A stretch of DNA of 64,000 bases, from the NCBI RefSeq assembly GCF_016863015.1, contig NZ_BOOB01000008.1, forward strand, positions 1-64,000, given 5' to 3'. Under the pieces are notes generated by a model. The model made no database searches, was not told the DNA's origin, and saw nothing but the letters and a program-made list of their open reading frames with translations. Source of the DNA: Microbispora amethystogenes (GTDB lineage Bacteria > Actinomycetota > Actinomycetes > Streptosporangiales > Streptosporangiaceae). This document shows positions 49,335-58,707 of this stretch, piece by piece (within the stretch, counting starts at the first letter, position 1; each line of letters opens with the position of its first letter). The position numbers and the translations under genes were made by a program.

Positions 49335-49805
49335 TCACACCTTGTCCGATGGATGAGATGAGCCATGAGACGTTCCATCCACGGCGACGCCGAGAGCGGC
49401 GATCACGTCGGCCTTGCGCGGCTGGCCGGACGCCTTTTTCACCACGTTTCCCGCGCCGTCGAGGACGAGCACCGTGGGGGTGCTCCGCACCTCGAACCGC
49501 CGGACCAGATCCAGGCGCGACTCCGCGTCGATCTCGACGTGGCGCACGCCCGGCACCAGGCCGGCCACCTCGCCGAGGATCCGGCGGGTCGCCCGGCAGG
49601 GCTGGCAGAACGCGGTGGAGAACTGCACGAGCGTGGCCCGCTCCCCCAGCTCGGCGCCGAGGTCGGCGGCCAGGATCAGGCCGAGCTCGCCTCTCGTCGC
49701 CGGGGCGTGTTCCACTGCCCGCGTCCTCCCGTCGCGCCGTCCGAGAACCGGCCCGGCGGCCACGTTCGGGACGAGCGTGACCATCCGGGTCGCGATGCCT
49801 GCCAT
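49335..49805 (-). CDS. Thioredoxin family protein
   Basis: A 156-residue thioredoxin-fold protein with active site FSTAFCQPCRATRRIL (CxxC as CQPC) and the cis-Pro segment RSTPTVLVLDGAGNVV. The N-terminal 35 residues contain a weak hydrophobic stretch but no clear signal peptide. CQPC is unusual against WCGPC, so the redox partner may be specific. ATG 49805 was chosen; a TTG 12 bases upstream is possible. It precedes the sulfurtransferase cluster, as in Streptomyces. Confidence 0.85.
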   Translation of the reverse strand: MAGIATRMVTLVPNVAAGPVLGRRDGRTRAVEHAPATRGELGLILAADLGAELGERATLVQFSTAFCQPCRATRRILGEVAGLVPGVRHVEIDAESRLDLVRRFEVRSTPTVLVLDGAGNVVKKASGQPRKADVIAALGVAVDGTSHGSSHPSDKV

Positions 49806-49873
49806 CGCCGTCTGCAACCCTCCGTACGCCGGGGCTGATTCCCGGCCCGGGTCACGGAAAGGTCACAGGACGC

Positions 49874-50743
49874 TCAGAGCCTCGCGGCGACCAGTGTGCG
49901 GCCGTCGGCGCCGGCGAGTTCCACGCGCTCGATCTGGCCGGGGCTCAGCGCCGTCGAGCCCTCGAAGACCATCTTCGGCCCGCGGTACTCCCCGCGCTCG
50001 ACCGTCCAGGTGCCGAGGACCGAGACGGTGCCGTCCTTCCCGATCACGCGGAGCGCGCACACCGTCCCCGCGGGCACCCCGGCGACCCTCGCGACGACCT
50101 GCGTCCCGCCCTCGTGCGGGACGAACCGTACGGTCAGCCGCATGTCGCCGTTGCTGCCGCGGGCCTCCGGTGAGGCGGTGACGGTCGCCTCCGCGGGCGG
50201 CTGCTCGACCTTCCTCGCCACGGTGCCGGGCGACGGCACAGGTGAGGCCTGGGCGTTGAAGATCTGCGGGATCTCGTCGTTGCCCACCTTGGGCGCCTGG
50301 GCCGCGGCGGCGTCAGAGGCGGCGCCGGCGGCGGCCGCGCTACCCGCCCCGGCGTCGGGCGCGGTCGCGTACTCCGGTGCGGCGACGGCCGACCCCGCCA
50401 CGGTGTCCTGCGACGCGGTCTGCGCCGCCGACAGCCAGGCCGTGCCGCCCACGGCCGCGACGACGACGGACGCGGCGAGCGCCAGCAGCACGCGGGACCG
50501 ACGCCCTCTCTTCGCCGATGCGGCGACCAGCCGGTCGAGCACGGCGCGCGGCGGCGCGGCGGCGCGCTCGACGTCCTCGGCCGACACGAGCGCCAGCAGG
50601 GGCGGCAGCCCCGACAGCGCGGCCAGCTCCGCCCGGCACTCCGCGCAGGTCTCCAGGTGGGCCTCGACCTCGGCGGCCTCCTCCGCGTCAAGCGCCCCGA
50701 GGACGTGCACGCCGAGTGAGATCCGCACCTCCTCGCAGGTCAT
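49874..50743 (-). CDS. Anti-sigma factor, zf-HC2/RskA type
   Basis: A 289-residue transmembrane anti-sigma factor: N-terminal zinc-binding anti-sigma domain with H-x3-C-x2-C in EAHLETCAECRAEL, a membrane helix (about 85-105), a 70-residue Ala/Pro linker and a C-terminal RskA-type outer domain (TQVVARVAGVPAGTVCALRV, LSPGQIERVELAG). It should hold the co-transcribed ECF sigma factor until an envelope signal triggers proteolysis. Overlaps the sigma gene by four bases. Confidence 0.9.
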   Translation of the reverse strand: MTCEEVRISLGVHVLGALDAEEAAEVEAHLETCAECRAELAALSGLPPLLALVSAEDVERAAAPPRAVLDRLVAASAKRGRRSRVLLALAASVVVAAVGGTAWLSAAQTASQDTVAGSAVAAPEYATAPDAGAGSAAAAGAASDAAAAQAPKVGNDEIPQIFNAQASPVPSPGTVARKVEQPPAEATVTASPEARGSNGDMRLTVRFVPHEGGTQVVARVAGVPAGTVCALRVIGKDGTVSVLGTWTVERGEYRGPKMVFEGSTALSPGQIERVELAGADGRTLVAARL

Positions 50744-51252
50744 GGTGCCAGCCCCCGTTCCTCCAGGGCGAGTTTGAGCGCTCGGAGGGCGTAGTAGGTC
50801 CGCGACTTGACCGTCCCCTGCGGGATGCCGAGGACCTCCGACGCCTCCTTCACCGATCTCCCCCGGTAGTACGTCTCCATGAGCACCTCACGGTGCTCCG
50901 GCCTGAGCGAGGCCAGCGCCTCCGCCACCCCCCACGACTCGACGGCGCGGTCGAGCTCGTCGTCGGCGGGCAGCACGGCGAGCGCCTCGTCCCCCGTCTC
51001 CTGCGGCCTGGACCGGCGGGCCCGGTGCTGGTCGACAACGATGTTGCGGGCGACGGTGAACAGCCAGGCGCGCACCGGGCGTCCTTCGAGCACCCCGGGG
51101 TTGCGCCAGGCCCGGAGCAGCGTCTCCTGCACCACGTCCTCCGCTCTGCCCGGATCGCCGGTCAGCCGCAGCACGTAGCCGTACAACGGCCCTGCGTGGT
51201 CATCGAAAAGCGCGCGCACGAGTTCCTCGTCGGCGGTTCCGGCTGGACTCAC
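50740..51252 (-). CDS. ECF RNA polymerase sigma factor
   Basis: A 170-residue ECF sigma with region 2 (LVRALFDDHAGPLYGYVLRL, AEDVVQETLLRAWR) and region 4 (LASLRPEHREVLMETYYRGR, VLGIPQGTVKSRTYYAL). The start is uncertain: GTG 51252 with GAAG upstream gives a normal length, while the frame is open to ATG 51342, which would add 30 residues containing a 12-bp tandem repeat and overlap the LmeA-like gene. SigL/SigK-type by partner architecture. Its anti-sigma factor is encoded next. Confidence 0.88.
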   Translation of the reverse strand: MSPAGTADEELVRALFDDHAGPLYGYVLRLTGDPGRAEDVVQETLLRAWRNPGVLEGRPVRAWLFTVARNIVVDQHRARRSRPQETGDEALAVLPADDELDRAVESWGVAEALASLRPEHREVLMETYYRGRSVKEASEVLGIPQGTVKSRTYYALRALKLALEERGLAP

Positions 51253-51325
51253 ACCTTCTTCACGTACGAAGCGGCGGAGTGGTTCGGCGGTGTGACCAGC
51301 CTCACGCGAGCCGTCACGTGAGCCG

Positions 51326-52006
51326 TCACCTGAAGGAGACATCACTTGCGGTGCCCTGGACCGCGAGTCCTTCACTGGTCGAGGTGACGCGGGTGACCCG
51401 CAGGTTCAGCGGCAGGTTCTTCACCGGGACCGTGAAGGAGATGAGCCGCTCGGGGTTGGGCACCGGAATCGCGCCCGCGAGCCGCACGTTCGCCGGCGTG
51501 AGCCGGATCCCGTCCTTGATCGTCTCGATCTTCATGTCGGCGGTGACCGGCACCTGGTTCCCGAGCACGGTCACGTTGCCCGAGACGCGGAGCTTGTCGT
51601 CGCCGGTGCCCTCGACCTTGATGCCGGCCGGCGCGTGGGCGGACAGGGTCCGGCGCGAGATGACCACGGTCCCCGCCACCCGGTCGGCCTTGATCTTGGT
51701 GGCCGCGGCGTTCTGGATCAGGTCGGCGAGCGGGGCGGTCACGCCGTAGAGCGTGGCGTCGATGCGTTCGAGCCGGACACCCTCCCGCTCCACCTGGCCG
51801 ATGCCGATGGCGATCTCCTCGTAGCGCCCGGAGAACGCCTGCGTGAGGAACGGAAGGCCCTTCACCTGCACCGAGGGCGGCTGCGCCAGGTCGTACTGCG
51901 CCTCGATCTGGCGGGCGATCTCCCGCTGCACGCCGACGACGGCCACCCGGTCGAGCACGACGAGCAGGATGGCGAGCAGAACCACGGCCACGACCAGCTT
52001 GCGCAT
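51326..52006 (-). CDS. DUF2993/LmeA family phospholipid-binding protein
   Basis: A 226-residue protein with an N-terminal membrane anchor or uncleaved signal (KLVVAVVLLAILLVVLD) and a beta-rich lipid-binding domain (VKGLPFLTQAFSGRYEEIAI, IPVPNPERLISFTVPVKNLP). Mycobacterial LmeA of this family binds phosphatidylinositol lipids and supports envelope glycolipid elongation. A GGAGGAG ribosome binding site fixes the ATG. Gene order LmeA, MoaD, glnR matches Streptomyces. Confidence 0.85.
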   Translation of the reverse strand: MRKLVVAVVLLAILLVVLDRVAVVGVQREIARQIEAQYDLAQPPSVQVKGLPFLTQAFSGRYEEIAIGIGQVEREGVRLERIDATLYGVTAPLADLIQNAAATKIKADRVAGTVVISRRTLSAHAPAGIKVEGTGDDKLRVSGNVTVLGNQVPVTADMKIETIKDGIRLTPANVRLAGAIPVPNPERLISFTVPVKNLPLNLRVTRVTSTSEGLAVQGTASDVSFR

Positions 52007-52148
52007 CCGACTCCTCCGAAAGCGCCCGTACGATCAGCGTAGTGCCCCTGCCCGCGAGATTTGCCCGAGAACGGACAATGTCCGGAGTCGCGCCCATTCG
52101 CTGCGTACGCCGCGAGGGGTAAAGCTTGACGGGAGAGGCACGTGCCGC

Positions 52149-52397
52149 TCATCCCCCGGCGAATGGGGGCAAAACCTCTACCACAAATCCCTCGGGCAAC
52201 ATGATCGCGGCAGGGTCGCGGGTGCCCGCCGGGGCGCCGTCGACCAGGAAGGACGACCGGCGCAGCACGCGTTCCAGGGCCGCGTTCCGCCCGATCCCCG
52301 CGAGCAGGTCCGCCAGCGTGTCCGCGGCGGCGGCCTCCTCCGGCACACCGGCGGCCTCCTTGGCCGCCGCCCAGTAGCGAATCGTCCCCGTGGCCAT
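52149..52397 (-). CDS. MoaD/ThiS family sulfur carrier protein
   Basis: An 82-residue ubiquitin-fold sulfur carrier ending in PPFAGG, the C-terminal Gly-Gly that is adenylated and thiocarboxylated. GTIRYWAAAKEAAGVPEE is the usual N-terminus. It may serve molybdopterin, cysteine or thiamine pathways; the neighbouring sulfurtransferase suggests sulfur relay. Confidence 0.88.
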   Translation of the reverse strand: MATGTIRYWAAAKEAAGVPEEAAAADTLADLLAGIGRNAALERVLRRSSFLVDGAPAGTRDPAAIMLPEGFVVEVLPPFAGG

Positions 52398-52528
52398 GGT
52401 CAGCCCGCTCCCCTCGTACGCCGTGTCTCGGCAGGCGTCCGATCCATGTCACCTCCATGAAAGCTCTCCGTCACCGTCACGTTACGGTCTTAAACCACGT
52501 GACGTGTTGTTCACACGGGTGACGCGGA

Positions 52529-52557
52529 TTGGACGCAAAGTTCGTGTGGGCTACCCT
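52529..52557 (+). promoter_or_regulatory. glnR promoter
   Basis: TTGGAC (52529-52534), a 17-bp spacer and TACCCT (52552-52557) form a good vegetative promoter, giving a leader of about 107 nt before the GTG. The rest of 52398-52528 shows GTTAC/GTCAC words that could be GlnR half-sites, but I cannot define a box. Confidence 0.6.
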
Positions 52558-52670
52558 ACGAATTAATGGACTCGGGCGATGTGGCCCCCGGGTCCTTACA
52601 TGTTTGTACGGCTGTCGCGGTTTCCAGTGCTGCAAACGGCGCCGAGCCGACATGGTGCGAGGAGGCTCAT

Positions 52671-53384
52671 GTGAGCAATCTGCTCCTGCTGACCAACGCT
52701 CTGGAGCCGTCGGCGGAGGTGCTCCCGGCCCTCGGACTGCTTCTCCACTCGGTGCGGGTCGCCCCGGCCGAGGCCTCCGCTCTGATCGACGCGCCGCCCG
52801 CGGACGCCATCCTGGTCGACGCGCGCCGTGAGCTCGTGCAGGCCAAGAGCCTGTGCCGGCTGCTGCGCACGACCGGTGTCACCTGTCCGCTGATGGCGAT
52901 CGTGACCGAGGGCGGCCTGGCGGCGATGACGGCGGAGTGGGGCGTGGACGACGTCATCCTCGACACCGCCGGCCCCGCGGAGGTGGAGGCCCGGCTGCGG
53001 ATGTCCGTCGGGCGGCTGTCCCTGGCCGCCACGGAGGACGTCCCCGACGAGATCCGCAGCGGTGACCTGTCGATCGACGAGGCCACCTACACGGCCAGGC
53101 TGCGCGGCCGCGCGCTCGACCTCACGTTCAAGGAGTTCGAGCTGCTCAAGTATCTCGCCCAGCACCCGGGCCGGGTCTTCACCCGGGCCCAGCTGCTCCA
53201 GGAGGTCTGGGGCTACGACTACTTCGGCGGCACCCGGACCGTGGACGTCCACGTACGGCGGCTGCGGGCGAAGCTGGGAGCGGAGTACGAGGCGCTCATC
53301 GGCACGGTCCGCAACGTCGGCTACCGGTTCGTGCCCGACCGCGGCGGCGAGCAGCAGGCCGAGGCCGAGCCCGCCAGACGCTGA
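52671..53384 (+). CDS. glnR: Global nitrogen regulator GlnR
   Basis: A 237-residue atypical OmpR-type regulator. The N-terminal receiver keeps an Asp in [10 protein letters not shown] but lacks a full phosphorylation pocket, as in GlnR, and works without a dedicated kinase. The C-terminal winged helix ([38 protein letters not shown]) is nearly invariant in the family. GTG 52671 is preceded by GAGGAGG. It controls ammonium assimilation genes. Confidence 0.94.
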   Translation: MSNLLLLTNALEPSAEVLPALGLLLHSVRVAPAEASALIDAPPADAILVDARRELVQAKSLCRLLRTTGVTCPLMAIVTEGGLAAMTAEWGVDDVILDTAGPAEVEARLRMSVGRLSLAATEDVPDEIRSGDLSIDEATYTARLRGRALDLTFKEFELLKYLAQHPGRVFTRAQLLQEVWGYDYFGGTRTVDVHVRRLRAKLGAEYEALIGTVRNVGYRFVPDRGGEQQAEAEPARR

Positions 53385-53395
53385 CTCCGGGCCTG

Positions 53396-53427
53396 AAGGC
53401 CCGCCCCCGCGGCGGGGGGCGGGCCTT
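53396..53427. terminator. Terminator, 13-bp perfect stem
   Basis: Arms 53396-53408 and 53415-53427 with a six-base loop, between the convergent glnR and 5'-nucleotidase genes. Confidence 0.8.
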
Positions 53428-53441
53428 CTGGCGTCCGCTTC

Positions 53442-55265
53442 CTACCGGACGAGGTTGATCCGTCCGGTGGCCGGCGGGGCGATCGGCGAGTGCGCGCCCA
53501 TGTAGGCGACGAACGCGTCGATGTCCAGCGGGCCGCTCCACAGGTTGGTGCCCTGGGTGAAGACGGTGAAGCCGTCGCCGCCGCCGACGAGGAAGTTGTT
53601 GGCGGCCACCCGGATCTGCTGGGCGTCGGTCACCGCGGTTCCGTTGATCTTGATGTCGGAGACCCGCGAGCCCTCCGGCTTGGTGGTGTCGAAGGTGTAG
53701 GTCAGCGACGAGGACGGCTGCAGGATCCGCTGGGTGATGCCGCCCGTGGTCGGGTCGACCTTCCAGATCTGCTGCTCAAGCAGCGCCTTGAACTGGGCCC
53801 CGGTGAGCGTGACCACCTGCATGAGGTTGTTGAACGGCTGCACCGTGAAGGCCTCGCCGTACGTCACGACCCCGTCGCCCTCCGCGCCGCTCTGCGGGAA
53901 GGTCAGGTCGGCGCGGACGCCGCCCGGGTTCATCAGCGCGATCTCGGCGTTGCCACCGGTCTTGGTCGCCTCCAGCTGCGCGTCGGCGATCAGGTCGCCG
54001 AGCGGGGTCTCGCCGACGTTGGTGCCCCGCCCGATGGTGGCGGTGATCGTGCCGATCGGCTTGTTGGCGACGGTGGAGACCCGCTCCTTCCAGGTGTTGA
54101 TGTACGTCTCGGTGTCGGCGTCCGGGGTGACGGTGCGGGTCACCACGTTGTTCTTGGCGACGACGCTGGAGCGGACGACGTCCTTGGTCCTACGGTCGAT
54201 CTTGAAGTCGATCTGGGTGATCGCGCGGCCGAACGAGGAGCCCTGGGTGTAGACGCGGTCCTGACCGGCCGGGTCCTTCACCTTGCAGACGTACGCCTGG
54301 TGGCTGTGGCCGCTGATGACCAGGTCGATCTGCGGGTCGAGCCCCTTGGCGATCCGCGAGCCTGCGCCGGGGACGACCGGGCAGGAGCTGGGGTCCTGGT
54401 TGGGCGTGATGTTGTCGCCCTCGTGCACCAGCACGACCTGCGCCTTGACGCCCTTGTGGGTGAGGAGCTTCGACACCTTGTTCGCGGCCGCGATCTCCTC
54501 GGTGAACTTGAGGCCCGCGATGCCGGAGGCGGTGACGATGCTGGGAGTGGTCTGGGTCACGAGGCCGATGAAGGCGACGTCCATCCCGTTGATCTTCTTG
54601 ACGAAGTAGGGCGGCAGGGCGTAGTCGCCGTTCGCCTCCTTCAGCACGTTGGCCCCGAGGTAGTCGAAGCTCGTGCCCTTCCACTTCCCGGCCGGGGAGC
54701 AGCCGTCGACCGGGTGGCAGCCGCCGTTCATGATGCGCTTGAGCTCGTTGATGCCCTCGTCGAACTCGTGGTTGCCCGCCGAGGAGGTGGCGAGGCCGAG
54801 CGTGTCGAGCAGCGCGGCGGTCGGCTCGTCGTGGTAGGCCGCGGACAGCAGCGGCGAGGCGCCGATGAGGTCGCCCGCGCCCACCAGGAGGGTGTTGTCG
54901 GTGCGCAGCTGCTTGAGGTGCGCGGCCAGGTAGGAGGCGCCGCCGGCGATCGAGTACTTGGCTCCCGCGATGCCGGTGAGCGAGCCGTCCGTGTCGGTGA
55001 GCGCCCCGTTGGGGTCGAGGATCCGGGAGCTGGACCCGGTCGGGGGCTCCAGGTTGCCGTGCAGGTCGTTGATGGTCAGCAACCGGACGGAGACGGAGGG
55101 GTCGGGCTTGTGGCCGTGGCCGGCCGGGGGCTTCGGCCCGTGGTTCGTTCCATGGGAAGCCGCCTGCGAAGCGGGATCGGCGGCGGCCGGGCTCACGGTG
55201 AGAGCCGCGGCGCCCAGGATCGCGGCGCCGGCGACGGCCAGTCGCGTCAGGGATGCTCGGGTCAT
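53442..55265 (-). CDS. Secreted 5'-nucleotidase/metallophosphatase (UshA-like)
   Basis: A 607-residue exported enzyme: signal peptide (1-29, AAA-D), His/Pro linker, metallophosphatase domain with LLTINDLHGNLEP, GAGDLIGASPL, GNHEFDEG and ISGHSHQAY as metal-binding motifs, and a C-terminal nucleotide-binding domain (NPGGVRADLTFP, AFTVQPFNNLMQVV, NNFLVGGGDGF). It releases phosphate and nucleosides from extracellular nucleotides. Near pit/DUF47 it may serve phosphate scavenging; no PHO box was found. Confidence 0.93.
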   Translation of the reverse strand: MTRASLTRLAVAGAAILGAAALTVSPAAADPASQAASHGTNHGPKPPAGHGHKPDPSVSVRLLTINDLHGNLEPPTGSSSRILDPNGALTDTDGSLTGIAGAKYSIAGGASYLAAHLKQLRTDNTLLVGAGDLIGASPLLSAAYHDEPTAALLDTLGLATSSAGNHEFDEGINELKRIMNGGCHPVDGCSPAGKWKGTSFDYLGANVLKEANGDYALPPYFVKKINGMDVAFIGLVTQTTPSIVTASGIAGLKFTEEIAAANKVSKLLTHKGVKAQVVLVHEGDNITPNQDPSSCPVVPGAGSRIAKGLDPQIDLVISGHSHQAYVCKVKDPAGQDRVYTQGSSFGRAITQIDFKIDRRTKDVVRSSVVAKNNVVTRTVTPDADTETYINTWKERVSTVANKPIGTITATIGRGTNVGETPLGDLIADAQLEATKTGGNAEIALMNPGGVRADLTFPQSGAEGDGVVTYGEAFTVQPFNNLMQVVTLTGAQFKALLEQQIWKVDPTTGGITQRILQPSSSLTYTFDTTKPEGSRVSDIKINGTAVTDAQQIRVAANNFLVGGGDGFTVFTQGTNLWSGPLDIDAFVAYMGAHSPIAPPATGRINLVR

Positions 55266-55383
55266 GACCCCCGACAGTAGAACGGCGATCTGATCGGGAA
55301 ATGGCGCAAAGATTACGATTCAGGGAGGCCACACCTGGCGTGTATTGCCGAAGCCCGCCGCCGGTGCGCGCCGGTCCCTCGCC

Positions 55384-55389
55384 TATGGT
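55384..55389 (+). promoter_or_regulatory. -10 element, leaderless mshD-like gene
   Basis: TATGGT is followed by seven bases and the ATG at 55397; no ribosome binding site. Confidence 0.5.
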
Positions 55390-55396
55390 GCGAGAC

Positions 55397-56314
55397 ATGA
55401 ACGTACGCGTGGAGATCACGGAAAGGCTCGATGACGAGCGGATTACGGCCGTGCTCGCTCTGGTGGGGGCGGCCGCCGAGGCCGACGGGGTGCGGCCGCT
55501 CAACGAGCACGTGATGCTCCAGGTGCGCTACGGCGGCGTCCCGGGGGCGAGAGCCGTACTGCTGCACAAGGACGGCGACCTGGCCGGTTTCGCCCACCTC
55601 GACCCGCCCGGCGACCCGGGCGGCCCCGAGGAGGGACCGAGCGGCGAACTCGTGGTGCGTCCGGCCCTCCGCGGGCTCGGCCTGGGCCGGCGGCTGCTGG
55701 ACGCGGTGCTGGAGACGAGCGGCGGCAGGATCCGCCTGTGGGCGCACGGCGACCTGCCCGCCGCCGCCCGCCTCGCCGCGAGCGCGGGCCTGACCCGGGC
55801 GCGGTCGCTGTGGCGGATGCGCCGGCCGCTGGCGGAGCCCCTGCCCACCGCCCCGCTCCCCGAAGGCGTACGGCTGCGCACGTTCGAGCCCGGGCGCGAC
55901 GAGCAGGCCTGGCTCGCGCTCAACGCGCAGGCCTTCGCCGCCCACCCCGAGCAGGGCTCCTGGACGATCGACGATCTTGAGCTGCGCGAACGCGAGCCGT
56001 GGTTCGACCCCGCCGGTTTCTTCCTCGCCGTACGGGGCGACACGCCGGTGGGCTTCCACTGGACCAAGGTGCACCGGGACGGCGACGGCGAGGACCGTGA
56101 GCCGATCGGGGAGGTGTACGTCGTGGGGGTCGGGCCCGGCGAGCGCGGCACGGGCCTCGGCCGGGCGCTGACGCTCGCCGGGCTCGCGCACCTGCGCGGC
56201 CTCGGCCTGGCCCGGGTGATGCTCTACGTGGACGAGGAGAACGCCGCGGCGGTCCGGCTCTACGAGTCGCTCGGGTTCACCCGGTGGATCACGGACGTGA
56301 TGTACCGCCGGTGA
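55397..56314 (+). CDS. mshD: Mycothiol synthase-like tandem GNAT acetyltransferase
   Basis: A 305-residue protein of two GNAT domains. The first (LVVRPALRGLGLGRRLLDAV) and second (YVVGVGPGERGTGLGRALTLAGL) both show acetyl-CoA motifs; the second is the catalytic one in MshD, and ARVMLYVDEENAAAVRLYESLGF is characteristic. It acetylates Cys-GlcN-inositol, the last step of mycothiol synthesis. The start ATG 55397 fits the leaderless -10. Confidence 0.93.
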   Translation: MNVRVEITERLDDERITAVLALVGAAAEADGVRPLNEHVMLQVRYGGVPGARAVLLHKDGDLAGFAHLDPPGDPGGPEEGPSGELVVRPALRGLGLGRRLLDAVLETSGGRIRLWAHGDLPAAARLAASAGLTRARSLWRMRRPLAEPLPTAPLPEGVRLRTFEPGRDEQAWLALNAQAFAAHPEQGSWTIDDLELREREPWFDPAGFFLAVRGDTPVGFHWTKVHRDGDGEDREPIGEVYVVGVGPGERGTGLGRALTLAGLAHLRGLGLARVMLYVDEENAAAVRLYESLGFTRWITDVMYRR

Positions 56315-56353
56315 CGACGGCGGGCCGGTCCCGAGGGGCGCCGGCCCGCCGGA

Positions 56354-57352
56354 TCATCCGAGGATGAGGTTGAGGATGAAGTAGCCGATCGCGGCGACGA
56401 CGGCCGCCGCCGGGATCGTCAGGACCCACGCGGTCACGATGCTGCCCGCGATGCCCCACCGTACGGCCGACAGCCGCTTGGTCGCGCCGACGCCCATGAT
56501 GGCGCTGGTGATGGTGTGGGTGGTCGAGATGGGGGCGCCGAACCCGAGGGCCGCCGTGTAGAGCACGCCCGCCGCGGCGGCCTCGGCCGCGAAGCCCTGC
56601 GGAGGGTCGAGGTGGATGATCCGGCGGCCGAGGGTACGCATGATCCGCCACCCACCGGCGTACGTGCCGAGGGAGATCGCCAGCGCCGAGGAGGTGATGA
56701 CCCATTCGGGGATGTGCGAGTCGGGAGAGGCGTAGCCGCCGACGACCAGGGCGAGGAAGATCACACCCATCGTCTTCTGCGCGTCCTGCAGGCCGTGGCC
56801 GAGGGCCATCGCGGCCGCCGACAGCGTCTGGGCGTACCTGAACCCCTTGCTGGCTTTGTGGGGGTTGGCCTTACGGAAGATCCACAAAATGGCGATCATG
56901 ATGATCGCGCCCAGGAGGAGCCCCACGACGGGGGACAGCACCATGGGGATGACGACCTTCTCGATCACCCCGCTCCAGTGCACGGACGCGCTCGCCGCCA
57001 GCGCCGAGCCGACGAGCCCGCCGATCAGGGCGTGGCTGCTCGACGACGGCAGGCCGAAGTACCAGGTGATGAGGTTCCACACGATGGCGCCGAACAGCGC
57101 CCCGCCGACGATGATCAGGCCGTGCCTGCCGTCCGGGGCGTCGATGATCCCCTTGCCCACGGTCGAGGCGACCGAGGTGCCGAGGTGGGCGCCGATGAAG
57201 TTCATGATCGCCGCCATGAGCAGCGCCACCCGGGGGGTCAGCGCCCGGGTGGAGACCGACGTGGCGATCGCGTTCGCGGCGTCGTGGAAGCCGTTCGTGT
57301 AGTCGAACACCAGCGCGATGACGACCACGCTGATGACAAGCGCGAGCTCCAC
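56354..57352 (-). CDS. pit: Inorganic phosphate transporter, Pit family
   Basis: A 332-residue transporter with about ten membrane helices and duplicated Pit signatures: DYTNGFHDAANAIAT, GLPSSSSHALIGGLVG, then AMALGHGLQDAQKTMG and GFGAPISTTHTITSAIMG. It imports metal-phosphate with protons at low affinity. The GTG start follows the DUF47 stop with no gap, so the two are translationally coupled. Confidence 0.95.
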   Translation of the reverse strand: MELALVISVVVIALVFDYTNGFHDAANAIATSVSTRALTPRVALLMAAIMNFIGAHLGTSVASTVGKGIIDAPDGRHGLIIVGGALFGAIVWNLITWYFGLPSSSSHALIGGLVGSALAASASVHWSGVIEKVVIPMVLSPVVGLLLGAIIMIAILWIFRKANPHKASKGFRYAQTLSAAAMALGHGLQDAQKTMGVIFLALVVGGYASPDSHIPEWVITSSALAISLGTYAGGWRIMRTLGRRIIHLDPPQGFAAEAAAAGVLYTAALGFGAPISTTHTITSAIMGVGATKRLSAVRWGIAGSIVTAWVLTIPAAAVVAAIGYFILNLILG

Positions 57353-57970
57353 TTAGCTTTCCTTGACCGCGATGGTCTCGACCGTGTTCGCGACGTGCTC
57401 GAAGGCGTCCGCGGCGAGCTCGAGCTGCTCGATGACCTCACGCATCTTCATGACGGTCAGCGCGTCGTACTCACCACTGAACAGCTTGGCCAGCAGCCGG
57501 CGGTAGACCTGGTCGGCCTGGTTCTCCAGCCGGTTGATCTCGATCCAGTACTCGTTGAGGTGCTGCATCGAGCGCAGGCGCGGCATCGCGTCCGCGGTGA
57601 GCTCGGCCGCCCTCTCCAGGACCTCGACCTGGCGTACGACCTCCTTGGGCAGATGGTCGATCTGGTAGAGGACGATCAGGTCGGCGGCGGCCTCCATGAA
57701 GTCCATCACGTCGTCGAGGTTCGACGCGAGGCGGTAGATGTCCTCACGGTCGAAGGGCGTGATGAAGCTCTCGTTGAGCCGGTTCATGATGGCGTGAGTG
57801 CGCTCGTCGCCCGCGTGTTCGCAGGCGCGCATCTTCTCGGCCAGGGCGTCACGGTCGGAACCGTCGCTGATGATCTCGACCAGCAGACGCGATGCGGTGA
57901 CGAGGTTGTTCGCCGAGTCGGCGAACAAGGCGTAGTAGCTGTCCTCACGGGGCGTGAGACGCAGGCGCAC
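57353..57970 (-). CDS. DUF47 family Pit accessory protein
   Basis: A 205-residue PhoU-like helical protein. ADSANNLVTASRLLVEIIS, FDREDIYRLASNLDDVMDFM and VLERAAELTADAMPRL fit DUF47 (TIGR00153). Such proteins are encoded next to pit and regulate its activity or metal balance. GGAGAA precedes the GTG. No convincing PHO box lies in the 155 bp upstream. Confidence 0.92.
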   Translation of the reverse strand: MRLRLTPREDSYYALFADSANNLVTASRLLVEIISDGSDRDALAEKMRACEHAGDERTHAIMNRLNESFITPFDREDIYRLASNLDDVMDFMEAAADLIVLYQIDHLPKEVVRQVEVLERAAELTADAMPRLRSMQHLNEYWIEINRLENQADQVYRRLLAKLFSGEYDALTVMKMREVIEQLELAADAFEHVANTVETIAVKES

Positions 57971-58125
57971 GTCGTTTCTCCAGTGTGCGGGGACGGTCCG
58001 CAGAGAAGGGTACGGGTTACCAGTGGAAATGCGAAGTTCAGGCCATGCAGGCCCGCTTGTAACCTACTCTTCCCCTCCGAGCTGCCCGGAACGGCTCCCG
58101 TGACACACTTGTTGCGTGGTTCGGC

Positions 58126-58701
58126 TCAGATCCTCGTCCGGTGGAAGTTGAGGAACGACCGGCTGGGCGTCGGCCCCCGCTGCCCCTGGTAGCGCGAGCC
58201 GTACCGGTCCGAGCCGTACGGGAACTCGGCGGGCGAGCTGAGCCGGAACATGCAGAGCTGGCCGATCTTCATGCCGGGCCACAGCTTGATCGGCAGCGTG
58301 GCGACGTTCGAGAGTTCGAGCGTCACGTGCCCTTGGAAGCCGGGGTCGATGAACCCGGCGGTGGAGTGCGTGAGCAGGCCCAGCCGGCCCAGGCTCGACT
58401 TGCCCTCAAGCCGCGAGGCGATGTCGTCCGGAAGGCTGATCACCTCGTACGTGCTGGCGAGCACGAACTCCCCCGGATGCAGGATGAACGGCTCGTCGCC
58501 CTCCGGCTCCACCTGCCGGGTCAGGTCGGGCTGCTCCATCGCCGGGTCGATGTGCGGGTAGCGGTGGTTCTCGAACACCCGGAAGTAGCGGTCCAGGCGT
58601 ACGTCGACACTGGACGGCTGGATCATCACCGGGTCGAAGGGGTCGAGCTTCACCCTGCCCGACTCGATCTCGGCGCGAAGGTCACGATCGGAAAGCAGCA
58701 C
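58126..58701 (-). CDS. dcd: dCTP deaminase
   Basis: A 191-residue enzyme with [35 protein letters not shown] and [16 protein letters not shown], the trimeric dUTPase/dCTP deaminase core. Actinobacterial members can be bifunctional (dCTP to dUMP); I cannot decide from the motifs. GTG start; TAGCCT six bases upstream suggests a leaderless mRNA. Confidence 0.95.
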   Translation of the reverse strand: MLLSDRDLRAEIESGRVKLDPFDPVMIQPSSVDVRLDRYFRVFENHRYPHIDPAMEQPDLTRQVEPEGDEPFILHPGEFVLASTYEVISLPDDIASRLEGKSSLGRLGLLTHSTAGFIDPGFQGHVTLELSNVATLPIKLWPGMKIGQLCMFRLSSPAEFPYGSDRYGSRYQGQRGPTPSRSFLNFHRTRI

Positions 58702-58707
58702 GGTGCC

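Noticed and set aside
52480-52528. GlnR box upstream of glnR
   Set aside because: GTTAC and GTCAC words occur, but none has the paired GTnAC-n6-GnAAC form with confidence.
57971-58125. PHO box upstream of DUF47-pit
   Set aside because: Only a single GTTCA word occurs; there is no second unit at 11 or 22 bp.
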